From NCBI GenBank assembly GCA_029204225.1, contig CM055108.1:48105996-48169995 (forward strand): a stretch of 64,000 nt of DNA, read 5' to 3'. The notes under the pieces are model-generated. The model searched no databases, was not told the origin of the DNA, and was given only the letters and a program-made list of their open reading frames with translations. Below, piece by piece: positions 22,289 through 32,871 of this stretch. Made by a program: the position numbers and the translations under genes. The first letter of the stretch is position 1; the number at the start of each line of letters is the position of its first letter. The stretch comes from Diphasiastrum complanatum (Eukaryota; Streptophyta; Lycopodiopsida; Lycopodiales; Lycopodiaceae).

Positions 22289-22698
22289 TGAAGGAAAACA
22301 AGAGTCAAGGCACCAAGATCTAGCTATCAATCAATCTCCACAAGACACAAGAGAGAAGAGGCTGGGCGCCCTCCTCTAAGAGATAGAGAGAGAAAACAAC
22401 AACACAAGTAATGGAGAGCAATGCTTAGCCAAAACTGAAAAATGTGACATAATAAGCCAATCTGTACTTTACCTACTTACTGAATGTAGGGCACCTCCTA
22501 AAGTCAAGATAGGGCTTCTAAACCAAATTAGACCTCTAAGGACCCACGAGTCAGTACATGACCAAAATTGGGTCCATCACAAATTAAGACAAACTTAACA
22601 TGGCCTAAATGACTAAATACCCATGGTTACACAAATCTCGACCTTTTGGGTCAAAGTAACCTATGGATTAACTTTAGCATAGTCATTTATTTCTAACA
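22289..22698 (-). repeat. 3' LTR of copia element M2
   Basis: 410 bp on the minus strand, starting TGTTAGAAATAAATGAC and ending TTGTTTTCCTTCA. It is preceded by the polypurine tract TTTAAGGAGGG (22699-22709). It is the most complete LTR of the M1/M2 family in the window. Confidence 0.85.
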
Positions 22699-23222
22699 CC
22701 CTCCTTAAATGACAATGCAAAAAAACTGAAATCTTCACTATGTAATAAAGCCACCACGTGGTATTAAATTTAAAACTTTGCATAAAGCTTCAAATCTGAC
22801 TCTAGGCAACGCCTTAGTGAAGAGGTCCGCAATATTATCCTCCGTAGGACAATACTCAAGTGAAATGTCGCCATCATGAAGTCTCTCCCGAACAAAGTGA
22901 TAATGGTTCTCGATGTTCTTCGTCCTCGCATGAAAAACAAGATTCCGTGCAATGGCAATAGCACTCTGACTATCACTCAAGATAAGAGTGGCTGAGGGCT
23001 CGCCAAACTTCATGTCAACAAGTAGTCTTCTCAGCCATAAACACTCCGTTGTGGCTGCAAATACGCTTTATATTCTGCCTCAATAGAAGAAGTAGCAACA
23101 GTGGGCTCCTTTTTACTTGACCAAGAAATTGCAGAATTTCCATAGAAAAAGCAATGTCCACTTGTAGACTTGATCTCCACCCCAATCTGAGTCACTAAAA
23201 CCAACCAAACATGCATTATCAC
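22699..23222 (-). pseudogene. M2 RNase H and end of pol
   Basis: LILSDSQSAIAIARNLVFH, ARTKNIENHYHFVRERL, GDISLEYCPTEDNIADLFTK and LNLIPRGGFIT end the polyprotein 40 bases before the LTR. The upstream piece has SSKKEPTVATSSIEAEY in a neighbouring frame; the DSDWGGD start of RNase H is in the RT frame at 23113. Two frame breaks are present. Confidence 0.85.
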
Positions 23223-24003
23223 AACCAGGAAAAATCAGTCCATGACTTCTTGCTCCTTGAAGATATCGAAAGATCCTCTTCAACGCTTTCCAATGTGATG
23301 TCATCGGGGCATGCATGAATTGACTCGTGAGTGAGACACTATAAGAAATGTCTGGTCTTGAATTACATAGGTAAATGAGACGGCCAATGGCTTGACAATA
23401 TAAAGTAGTATCAAATGGTTCACCATCACCTTGACTACTTAATTCCAGGCCTGTCTCCATAGGTGTAGCAACCGGCTTGCAATCTTCCATCTTGAACCGC
23501 TTCAAAATCTGCCCAATGTAGCGTTCTTGAGAGATGAAAATTCCAGCCCCTTCTTGTACAAATTTAAGACCAAGATAAAAGTGCAATAGGTCTAAATCTG
23601 AAGTTTCAAAAACCATACCAAGATCAAGTATTAAGGCATCAATCTGCTGCTCATTACTTCCCGTAACAATAATATCATCAACACAAAGCAAAATAATGAT
23701 GATATAATTTGAAGTATACTTAACACAAAGAGTAGATTCGCTAGGACTATTACTAAACCCACGATCACAAAAATAGGCATGTATCTTTTGATACCACATC
23801 CTCGGGGCTTGCTTCAACCCATAAAGTGCCTTCTTGAGAAGACAAACTTTATCTTCTTGGCCTTCAACCAAAAAACCAGCAGGTTGTTGAAGGTACACTT
23901 CCTCATTGAGATCACCATTGAGGAATGTTGTCTTTATGTCAAGTTGCCGCAAACGCCAACCAAAATGGGCAGCCACAGAGGTTACTGCCCTCACGGTAGT
24001 CAT
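23113..24003 (-). pseudogene. M2 reverse transcriptase, near-intact core
   Basis: 296 codons open: [52 protein letters not shown], then the catalytic box LLCVDDIIVTGSN (Cys replaces the usual Tyr before VDD), YLGLKFVQEGAGIFISQ, TPMETGLELSSQGDGEPFD and SRPDISYSVSLTSQFM. The N-terminal RT block (KWV...ETFAPVAK) is missing by a deletion at 24003, and the frame breaks at RNase H. It is a remnant despite the conserved Asp pair. Confidence 0.85.
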
Positions 24004-24880
24004 CCGAGCAGTAGGACATGAGATGTAAGAGCAAAATCTGAAAAATCACCCTAGACCACTCATTTGTAGAGGCACGTGCCTTTCCATGATAAAATGAACT
24101 TACTTTGATGTCCTGCAAAGTCGACAACAGCCACCGTGAGACTGTTTTAGGCTGTCCAACAGCCATGTCTCTTCTTGCAATTTGTTGTCCAAGATCTGCC
24201 GACACTGCACTTGGCTGTCCAAGATCTTCCAAAACTGGTCCTTGTTGTCCAACAGTTCCTGCAGCCTGATTTTGAGCAACAATGGGCGGTTCTTGATGAA
24301 CATTAGGCTCTAAACTTGATGAGGTGTTGGGCAGTTCGAAACTGGTTGATTGCTTCCCCTTATCTCCAGAAATAGAAGATGGTACCAAATCTGGAAAAAC
24401 TTCAACATTCACACTATGTGGGCTGTCCCCTTTCAAGATATGAGCTGCAACCACATCTAATGAATTCTTTTCATCAAAATGCACATCACGACTAACAATA
24501 ATCTTGTTAGTGCTCAAATTGAACAGCCTATAGCCTTTGCTTTCACTACTATAGCCAACAAAAATGCATTTAACTCCTTTATCCTCAAGCTTTGTACGAA
24601 GTTTATTCGAAACAAAAGCTTAAGCCGTACAACCAAAAATGCGAAAGTGAGAGATTGAAGGCTTCTTCCCATGCCAAACTTCGTAAGGAGTTAATACTTC
24701 AATGCTTAGTAGGACTACGATTGCTTATGTATGCCACCATTATAATCGTTTCAACCCAAAACTTGTGAGGCAGCCCCTTTGCTTTGAGCATGCAACGGGC
24801 CATCTCCAAAAGTGTGCGATTGTTTCGCTCGGCAACACCATTATGTTAGGGAGTTGTCATTTGATGTAGAATTCCCTTCT
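24004..24880 (-). pseudogene. M2 integrase C-terminal region and linker
   Basis: An open frame (23939-24517) starts NKIIVSRDVHFDEKNSLD and continues HILKGDSPHSVNVEVFPDL through the linker. Upstream, in broken frames, lie the integrase tail motifs (KLRTKLEDKGVKCIFVGYS-like on the minus strand at about 24540-24600 and WHGKKPSISHFRIFG at about 24640-24680). Confidence 0.75.
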
Positions 24881-25200
24881 CTCAAATAAATGCACCGAAC
24901 GTACTCTTGATGCATTCCCCTCCTCGATTGGTGCGTAGGGTCTTAAAAGAATGCCCAAACTGATTTTCCACCATTGCTAGAAAATCTTTGAAATGTTGAA
25001 AAACTTCCAATTTAGCCTTCATAGGATAGATCCATGTAAAACGGAAAAAGTCATCAATAAAAGACACAAAATAGATGCATGTTCCTTCGGGCTGCTCAAT
25101 AGTAGGAATATCTTCTACCATATTAAATGTCAAACTTGCAAAGGTGAGATGACCAAACCTTGCGTGCCACAATTCAGCCAACTCCAATGATTGTGATGTA
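24881..25200 (-). pseudogene. M2 integrase core, internally deleted
   Basis: ELWHARFGHLTFASLTFNMV is followed directly by TIEQPEGTCIYFVSFIDDFF: the CxxC half of the pre-integrase zinc finger and the first core Asp (VHSDVCGP in M1) are deleted. FKTLRTNRGGECIKSTFG follows; the second catalytic Asp of TDRGGE is Asn. Not functional. Confidence 0.85.
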
Positions 25201-25740
25201 GAAGCAACAAGACATGTAGAGGGAATTCGTCACTCATAGGTATCCATAATGAATAAGCCAACATGCATTGTTCCCAAAACAATAATCAAGAGAGATCTTT
25301 TAGGATCCTTGACAAGACACTTATCTTCTTTGAACTCAACAACTAGTCCTTGCTTCAACATAGTTGAAACCGAAAGAAGATTCTTCTTGATTCCCGAAAC
25401 ATAAAGCACATTCTTAATGTACTTTTCTTCACCATTAGGCAGAATGATGGCTACAATTCCAATTCCATGAACAGAATAAGATACATCATCCTCACATTGT
25501 ACCTTGCTTCCATTTTGCACTTTTAATTTAATGAATGCTTCTTTGCGAGAAATCATATGACGAGTAGCACCACTATCAATCACCCATTCAATGGGCTGAA
25601 AATCAGTAACTTGCAAAACAGAACCTGAATTCTTCATAGATGTAGAAGTACTAGTAAAAGCAATATTAGACACAAAAGCATAATCTTGGTTGAAGAGATC
25701 ATACCACTAGCTTCAAACTCTTGCTCCAAAGTAGCAAGTG
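25201..25740 (-). pseudogene. M2 aspartic protease
   Basis: WVIDSGATRHMISRKEAF holds the complete DSGA-x-xHM active site. SYSVHGIGIVAIILPNGEE, KYIKNVLYVSGIKKNLLSV and MLKQGLVVEFKEDKCLV follow. This is the best-preserved protease of the window (25230-25673). Confidence 0.85.
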
Positions 25741-26275
25741 AAGCACTAGTATCAATTCCTTTACTCTCCTCTTTCACAAGCTTCTTCTTACAATCCTTGA
25801 TGAAGTGCCCATACTTCTTGCAATAATGACACTTTCCTTTTTCTTCTTTTGAGTGTTGACATTTTGACTTCCAATGGGCTTTTGCTCATCCTTGAAAGGA
25901 GGCTCCCCCTTTCCTTTTGACTTGCCTTTGCCCTTGCCTTTCGTGATGTGTCACCCGCAAAATTTTGCCTCGTTTGCTCCTCTTGAAGAAGCAGCCCAAC
26001 AAGTTCATCAAAGGAGAGTTGTTGTCCCCTAAGAGAGATACTCAAAGATGAAACAAATGGAAAATAAGAGGAAGGTAATGAGTTGAGAGTAATGGAAACA
26101 AATTGAGCATCCTCAATTATCTCATCAATATTGAGAAGCTCCTCACGAAAATCCTTGATCTTCATCAAGTGATTGGTCACTTGATCCCCTTCTTGCACCT
26201 TCAACAAAGAAGTTGATTTCTGAGATACACCACTCTTGCTGGATTTTTGACTCTATACATAGTATATAGTGTATC
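25741..26275 (-). pseudogene. M2 gag, N-terminally deleted
   Basis: LKVQEGDQVTNHLMKIKDF, ELLNIDEIIEDAQFVS, SFDELVGLLLQEEQTRQNF and a Lys-rich tail. Part of a zinc knuckle (CHYCKKYGHFIKDCKKK type) can be read in the minus strand near 25790-25830. The first 200 or so residues are missing: at 26276 the coding sequence is fused to leader sequence, compared with M1. Confidence 0.8.
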
Positions 26276-26696
26276 CCACGCTTGCTGAAAATCTGCAATT
26301 TTCCAGCCACAAATTTGCCCTAACCCACAATAGGGTGTGTTGAATATTGGGTGCCCTCCCTCACTACTGCAAACCTGAAAAAAAGCAAGGTAAGAAGGCT
26401 CCAAAACCCCAAATCAGAAGCAGATTTTTGGGCGCCCTCCTCCAAACAAAACTTGCTGAAAACTAGCTGCAAAAAAATCAGATTTGAGATGCTGATTTTT
26501 GGGCACCAAAAATTGCTCCTCCATGATCTGTGATGGGCGCCCTCCTTCAACCTGAAAAGAGACAAAAAAGCTAATCCAAACTCCACTTGGAAAAATAAGC
26601 AAGATGCTGAAATTTCAGAACAAAAAGTAGAGTAGCTCCTCTTCTGTTAGGGCGCCAACATACAAGCTTGTTGCAAATCCGGTAGCTCTGATACCA
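26276..26696 (-). other. M2 leader and primer-binding site
   Basis: Matches the M1 leader. PBS TGGTATCAGAGC lies at 26685-26696 on the minus strand, perfect to the initiator Met tRNA consensus, and abuts the LTR end CTTCA at 26697. Confidence 0.85.
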
Positions 26697-26910
26697 TGAA
26701 GGAAAACAAGAGTCAAGGCACCAAGATCTAGCTATCAATCCCCCAAAAGTCGAGATAGGGCCCCTAAACCAAAATAGACCTCTAAGGACCCACGAGTCAG
26801 TACATGACCAAAATTGGGTCCATCACAAATTAAGACAAACTTAAAATGGCCTAAATAACTAAATACCCATGGTTACACAAATCTCGACCTTTTGGGTCAA
26901 AGGAACCTGT
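26697..26910 (-). repeat. 5' LTR of M2, internally deleted and truncated
   Basis: Matches 22289-22698 at both its ends but lacks about 140 central bases (AGCTATCAATC joins CCCCAAAAGTC) and the outer 50 bases. It stops at 26910, where sequence of element M3 begins. Confidence 0.8.
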
Positions 26911-27060
26911 AGTCGATGTTGTGTACTTGAGAGAATTCTCTGGCGACAAGTCGAGCCTTTCTTCGATCGATACTTCCATCTGCCTTGTATTTGATTTTGA
27001 ACAACTATTTGCAATCAACTACATTTCTGCTGGCAAGTAATTTGACAATAGTCCATGTCT
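26911..27060 (-). pseudogene. M3 RT N-terminal fragment
   Basis: On the minus strand: LFKIKYKADGSIDRRKARLV then AREFSQVHNIDY, the copia RT entry block. It is cut at 26911 by the M2 LTR junction; the remaining RT is not found on the other side of M2. Confidence 0.75.
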
Positions 27061-28110
27061 GGTTCTTGATAAGAGATGAATACTCTTTATCCATAGGGTT
27101 TTTCCAGAGATCGGAATCGGGCTGACTGAGTGCCTCTTCAACAGTCGTCGGCTCTTGAACAAGCTAAGCTGCGATGTACCTGATAGGTGGTCTGCTTTGT
27201 CTTGTCGATCTTCTGGGTGATGATTGAAGTTGATAATCTTCATCATGTTGTAGTTGTTGAGCTACAACATCATCATCTTCGGGTTCGTTGTTGATAAGTT
27301 GTTCGTCGGGAGTAGACAAGCTTGGACCTTCAATAGGAATAGTCAAATTTGGAACTTGAAAGTTCAATGTTCTGGAAGAGTCCGGAAGTTCGACTATATG
27401 AGCTTTGCCTTTATCTTTGAGGTCAATAAACTGATCTTCAACGAAGATGACATCCCGGCTAGTGAATATCTTCGACTCGAGAGGATCATACAACTTTGAT
27501 ACTCTGGAAGTCGAGCCTCTTCCTGAGATCATGCGGAATTTGCGCATAAGCGATACATCCAAAAATCGTAAGTTTTATAAAGAAGGTTTTGGAACCCGTC
27601 CAACTTCGTATGGTGTTTTGTCTAAGAGACCTTTAGTAGGACATTTGTTCTGAATATAAGCTGCAGTTGAAACTACTTCAGCCCAGCAGGACTTCGGAAG
27701 TGTCGCATGTGATAACATGCACTTTGCCGATTCGACTAAGGTTCTGCTCTTTCTCTCAGGAAGAGCATTCGACTGAGGCGAAAAGGAGGTAATGTATTGT
27801 TGCTCAATGTCGTTGCTAAGGCAATACTCCTTGAATTCGGTAGAGATATATTCTTCCCCGTTGTTAGACCTCAGTGCTTTGATTCTTTTACCAGTTTGAT
27901 TTTCTGCATGCTCTTTGAATTGTCGAAACTTGTTGAAAGCCTCTGATTTCTGCTTAATGAAATAAACAGCTGTTCTTCTCGAATATTCGTCAATGAAGGT
28001 AATAAATTACTTTGCATCAAGCAACGACAAAATGGACCACATATATTTGAATGAACAACGTCTAACAAATCTTTTGTTGCATGCCTATGACTTGATCTAA
28101 AGGGAATCCT
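27061..28110 (-). pseudogene. M3 integrase
   Basis: The frame 27164-27562 has PLESKIFTSRDVIFVEDQFI and, further on, SSPRRSTRQSRPPIRYIAA, the end of integrase before RT. Upstream, in broken frames, KTPYEVGRVPKPS, a NRCPTK-like block and LRSNNGEEYISTEFKEY (27790-27870) show the core with its Glu. It is a different copia lineage from M1/M2. Confidence 0.75.
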
Positions 28111-28489
28111 AGTTTACTTTCCAAGGATGCAGCTATGACAGACAGGGAGGTCGACTTTATCGGCTGGATAGTTAGATCAAGTGCTAGGGATCATTTAGAC
28201 ATGTATGAAACAGATGTATGATTCAAGTGTCCTAATCGATGATGCCATAGTAATGCTTTATTGACAAGAACAGAAGTTTTCAAGGCTTGACTAGTATCAA
28301 AATAACAATGTGCCATCTATATAAGTTTCCATGCCTCTTGCCGAGTGCAAGGATTTTACTTGTCCTATCGATAATTCGGCATTAATCAGACTCGAACTCT
28401 ACCTTATGACCTAAATCAGTGATCCTGCTTACTGATAGCAGATTTGTAGAAAGTTTAAGAACATACAAAACATTTGATAGTAGTTTGGA

Positions 28490-28705
28490 TTAATCATGCT
28501 GGAATTTCAATCTCACAATACCTTCGCCTTCGATAGTGTGAGTGCTATCGTCGCCAAGATGAACGTATCTTATTGTATTGTAAGGCGTATAGGAGTGAAA
28601 ATGTTCACGATGATTGGTCATATGTTGAGTAGCTCCAGAATCCAGAAACCAAGAATTATCCAATAGTGCTTTTCGGTCTTTGACCATAAATGCTCCTTCA
28701 TCCAT
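28490..28705 (-). pseudogene. M3 aspartic protease
   Basis: WFLDSGATQHMTNHREHF is a complete copia protease active site; YVHLGDDSTHTIEGEGIV follows. The surrounding frame is broken on both sides. A CxxC...H...C knuckle can be traced in the minus strand at about 28790-28830. Confidence 0.85.
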
Positions 28706-28987
28706 GTCGATGTCGGGAGGTGCTGTGACTGCATTCGCCTATTGATCTGGTTGCTTACTGGCATTCTTCGCGTTCAGAACCCTACAATCCTAGTTTTCAT
28801 GATTAGTGCGCTTGCAATACTTACAGAACATCTTCTTCTTCGATTGTGGATTTGATAATGGTTCTTGACTTTGAGTCGGTTTTTGATTTGATGCGGACTG
28901 CTTAGAACTTTTCTGCTTCTATCGTTTTGAGCCTTTGTTGACATATAGAGCATGAGATGATAAAGTCGACGAAGCGTCTTGACTTCT

Positions 28988-29475
28988 TCAATTATCTTCC
29001 TGTAGTAACATAGTGATAACTCTGGTAAGAGTTAAATCTGAGTGTGTTGATATGATCATCACCCAGTTCTTATATGTAGAGGGCAAGCTTGAAAGCAATG
29101 TCATGATTGTGTCTTGATCGTCTATGACTGATCCGACAGTGGCCATCTGTTGCAAGAGATTCTTAAACTGGTTAACGGGATTCTGAAGTGAATCACCATT
29201 CGACATCTTGAGAGTGAAGATTTTCTTCGTATATGTAACTTAGAAGTTACGTCTCTCACATCATATAGTGAGCTCACGATGTCCCATACTTCTTTCGAAG
29301 TTTTAGCTTCAAATATGTGGCCAATCTGAGTGTTTAATATATTGAGAATAATAAGCGTGAAGGCTTTACCATCCTTCGACTTGCATTTTGAGTCGGTTGT
29401 GTCGTCTTCAGGCTTCTCTTCTGTACCTGCGACAACATCCCACAACTCATTGGCGATTAGCAAGGCTTCATCTTA
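28988..29475 (-). pseudogene. M3 gag
   Basis: Two overlapping frames: ANELWDVVAGTEEKPEDD, NTQIGHIFEAKTSKEVWDI and YDVRDVTSKL (29122-29463), then PVNQFKNLLQQMATVGSVID and TIMTLLSSLPSTYKNW (28988-29206). This is the UBN2 Gag domain with one frameshift. Confidence 0.8.
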
Positions 29476-29780
29476 AATTTCCACAAGTCGTAATTGGATC
29501 CATTCAACTTGTCTGCGATAAAACCGGCTTTACTCTGAAAATCCATCTGGAACTTTAGTCTGTCGATATATTGATGACGTTATGAGAGAGATACTGCGTT
29601 GCGCTACAATTGGAAAACAACTATCTGATACTGAAATTTGATACCGCAAATTGAAAAATATGGTATCGATTTGATATCGCGAAAGATATCAAGTATTAGA
29701 GCCCTGGTATAACAGATCGCTCTGATATCATGAAGGTACGCTCTAATATTAAATATTAGAGCTCTAATACCGTGGTGGAA
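29476..29780 (-). other. M3 leader with PBS-like sites and an inverted repeat
   Basis: Two PBS-like strings on the minus strand, TGATATCAGAGCG (near 29725) and CGGTATTAGAGC (near 29762-29773), lie 40 bp apart. Between them is a near-perfect palindrome (29741-29761, CTCTAATATT/ATATTAGAG). The second site better fits the leader boundary, but the choice is uncertain. Confidence 0.5.
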
Positions 29781-30540
29781 AGAGGTGATAGCAATAACGA
29801 TATGTCGAAGGCAGTAAACGACTTATCGAGTGCAGCGGAATGAAGACTACTTTCCTAATGCATGACTACGGCTATCAATATTGAACAAAACATAATGACA
29901 AAAGTCATGTTCAATCTTATAGTAACTAACTTTGAAATCGTCAATACTACAGTGATTACGTAGCCAAACACTGAATTATCAGAGAAAAGCAATATGAGAT
30001 TTATCAGCTACAAAACTATCACAGAGATGCATACATTCTGATATAATACTGAATGCAATAAAGGATAGATTGATTCAGTATGAAACAGATGATGATGAGC
30101 ATAAGACAATTACGGATAGAAACCGCATACTCTAAGCTATCTTTGAGTAACTGAAGATCTCTATCTAAATTTGCACTTCTACTGATAAGCAGTAAGCGCT
30201 AATAGCAAAACTCTAAATGAACTGTAAAGAACTGCGCTAGAATGCTCAAGAGTGTTCAAGCTTGAAAGCTTGAGAGATCAGCTATTTATACTAAGCAAAA
30301 ATGCGGCAAGTCCAGTAGGACAGCTAATTAGATCGTAGATCTTAATGGCCAGTTGGCCATCATGAGCTGGCATCCATCCAGTTAGTACTTCCTGGAAATT
30401 GAGCGATTCCCAAGTATTTCTGCAGATTGTGTAGAAACATGCATAAACCTGCAGAGCTGGATAATGTAGTGGATGAAGATTAAAAACGATTAGTCTCAGG
30501 AGAATAATCCAATAGAATTTAGGATTTAAGGATTAGCCAT
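29774..30540 (-). repeat. Probable 5' LTR of M3
   Basis: Lies just outside the PBS-like site. A minus-strand TATAAATA (about 30288-30295) would be its promoter. The outer limit near 30540 is a guess because no second LTR copy is available. Confidence 0.4.
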
Positions 30541-32871
30541 AACGTCAGGAAGAGGGAAAAGGGAAGAGAGAAAGCAACAAGGAGAAGCATTCGAGAAGAC
30601 GGCAATTGCCAAGGAGAGTCAAGAGGCTAAGGATTCAAGAAGAGGAGAAAATATAGATATCATGACACAGGCTAGGGATCGCTTATAGGATCATATGACA
30701 TATGTTGCAAATTATGGCTCCTAGACACATTAAATGCTCACCATAGACTGTGACAGGCCCCTCTATTTGCCTCCTCTTTGCAAACGGTGACTCACTTCCT
30801 TTGGAGGCTAAAAATACCGAATAAAAATCTTACATAGGTTTCAATAGCGAATCATGAATCAAATCGCAATCCGTATCACGAACCAAAAATTAGAGGATTC
30901 AAATAGACAAGTCTCCAGTAGGATCAGGTCTGCCACAAGCAGTTAGGTGAAATCTTGATTAATTGCATAAACCTGAATGACAAAAATTCCACAAATACTG
31001 TTGAACGGACATTTGGGACTGAACCTTTACTAAAACACAGTGAAATGCACACTGAACCATGCCAAACCCAAAAAGCCGTACTAAACAACCCTAAACTGCA
31101 GACAATGCTACTGAACTGGAGCAGATCCTATTGAATCGCAAACTTAATCCCATGAAGCCTGTGTGCACTGCCTCCGATGCCAAATGCTCACACGCGAAGA
31201 TCCGCCTTCATTTGCCACCGGCATTTTTTTGCCCCTCACTGTGCCCATGAGAAGAGGGCTGCCGTGGCCAGAATTTATGGAAAAAAAAATTGGTCATATT
31301 TTGCAAGCTTGCAAAATTAATTTGAAAAGTCAATAATGCCATTAGGTGAAGCTTATTTTAAGCATCCATGCAATGCAAAAAGTCAGGATCCAAATTAAAA
31401 CTATAATACAGAACTAAAAAAACAAAGAATCTTAGTTAGCCAGAACTACTTATGTCTTGTCAATAACCAAGTATAAGTTGCTATCTAGGTTTTAAAAAAA
31501 AGGCATTTCTGCTACACGTCTTGGAATGCACTATACCGGAATGTTGTCTAGCTATGTATTCTAGATATGTCTTGAGAAGTTCCTAGTGCAACTAAAATGA
31601 AAAGCATGCTTGAGTTCGCTAAGTCGAGTTCGAGGAAGGGGACATCTTTTTCCTCCAAATAGAGAGAAACTCAACTTCTTTGGTGGTAGGGAAGTGTCAC
31701 AAACTATTTTTAGAATTCTGTGAACCATGGAAACTCTTATTAAAAAAATGAACAAAGTGATAAGCTAGAATTAACTCAAGAGTGCAAAAGTAGTCCTATT
31801 TCTCGTTTGAAAATGGTCTTGCTTGATGGAGATAACTTCTATACTAATGGCATCATTCTTTTGCATGAGCAATTAAGCTGATGCTTGGGCCTCCTAGAGT
31901 TTTGAACTTTAGAGAAAGGCAGTTAAGTCGTCATTTGCTACAGATAACATGGCCTGGAAAACCTTTCGATGATACTACTAGGAAAACCGAGCAACATTCG
32001 CATGCCATTACTTTGATTTTAACATCAAGCACGATAAACTGAAAGGTCCGGGGGCAATAATGTCATATGTTGTTATTTGATCCCTAGCATAGAATTACTT
32101 TCAGCAGATGTAATAGACAATTGCAGAATTGTAAAAAGGATCAGACATGTAATGGTAAATGGCTAAGTCACCTGCCTGTGACATGGGTCTGTATTGAAGT
32201 ATGTTCACAAGGGACACATGGTCAAAGGGTTTCGGAAGCTCTTGCATAACATGCCTATGTGTCAAGGTACAGACAAGAGGCATGAGCTGGTGGCTCATTT
32301 TCATGTGCCAAAGGTTAAGGCCAGAGGATTTTAAGGGAATAAATGTGTGAGTTTCGAAGGAGACATGACATCACTTCTTCCTATGTGCAATAGGTCAGGT
32401 GGAGAATAGCAACAGACTCTTGCTCTTTGTAGATTACTCTCTGCATTTCTCTCTAGCGTACATATGCTGTTTACAGATCACATTGAACGTACATATCCCT
32501 CAGTTGATATAAAACATGTGCTATCCAGCATAAAAATACCGTTAAAGAGTAAAAGAACAATGATACTGTTTTTGGGTATCCCAGCCACCCCATATTGTCA
32601 ATCTTAACAGTACATAATAATTATAATCTTAATTTACACCACCGTGTGCTTTTGAGCATGATAACTAAACACATACATATACTGTTTACAGATCACAATA
32701 AAAATAAAAATCCATCAGCTGATGTAAAACACATGCTAACAAGCATAAATAGACTTAGGAGTAAGAAACCACAATACTATGTTTGGGCATTCCAGATGCC
32801 CCATATTCTAAATTACCAGTACAGAATGTGCAATTAATCTCTGCTAGGAATAATTGTAGTACGAAGATTAC
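30541..32871. other. Intronic DNA without recognised elements
   Basis: AT-rich, no coding families seen. The section 31005-31140 repeats CTGAAC and TAAAC words. At 32460-32720 two loosely similar blocks (CATATACTGTTTACAGATCACA with TGTAAAACACATGC) recur about 210 bp apart, an old duplication adjoining the exon. Confidence 0.4.

Larger units (their letters stand above)
5742..32871 (-). other. 27.1-kb intron of the EMF1-like gene, filled with retrotransposons
   Basis: The intron runs from donor AAAAAAG|GTAATC (G at 32872) to acceptor CTTGCAG|GTAAAC (5741). Both ends are phase 0. Inside lie copia elements P1, M1, M2 and M3, two LINE copies and several LTRs, listed separately. Host sequence without a recognised element remains mainly at 5742-6904, 10178-12648 and 30541-32871. 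The elements occur in both orientations, so no single insertion explains the length. Confidence 0.7.

Noticed and set aside
31561-31755. Small minus-strand frame in the intron as a hidden exon
   Set aside because: No splice signals in phase and no family resemblance. The exons on either side already join in phase 0 without it.
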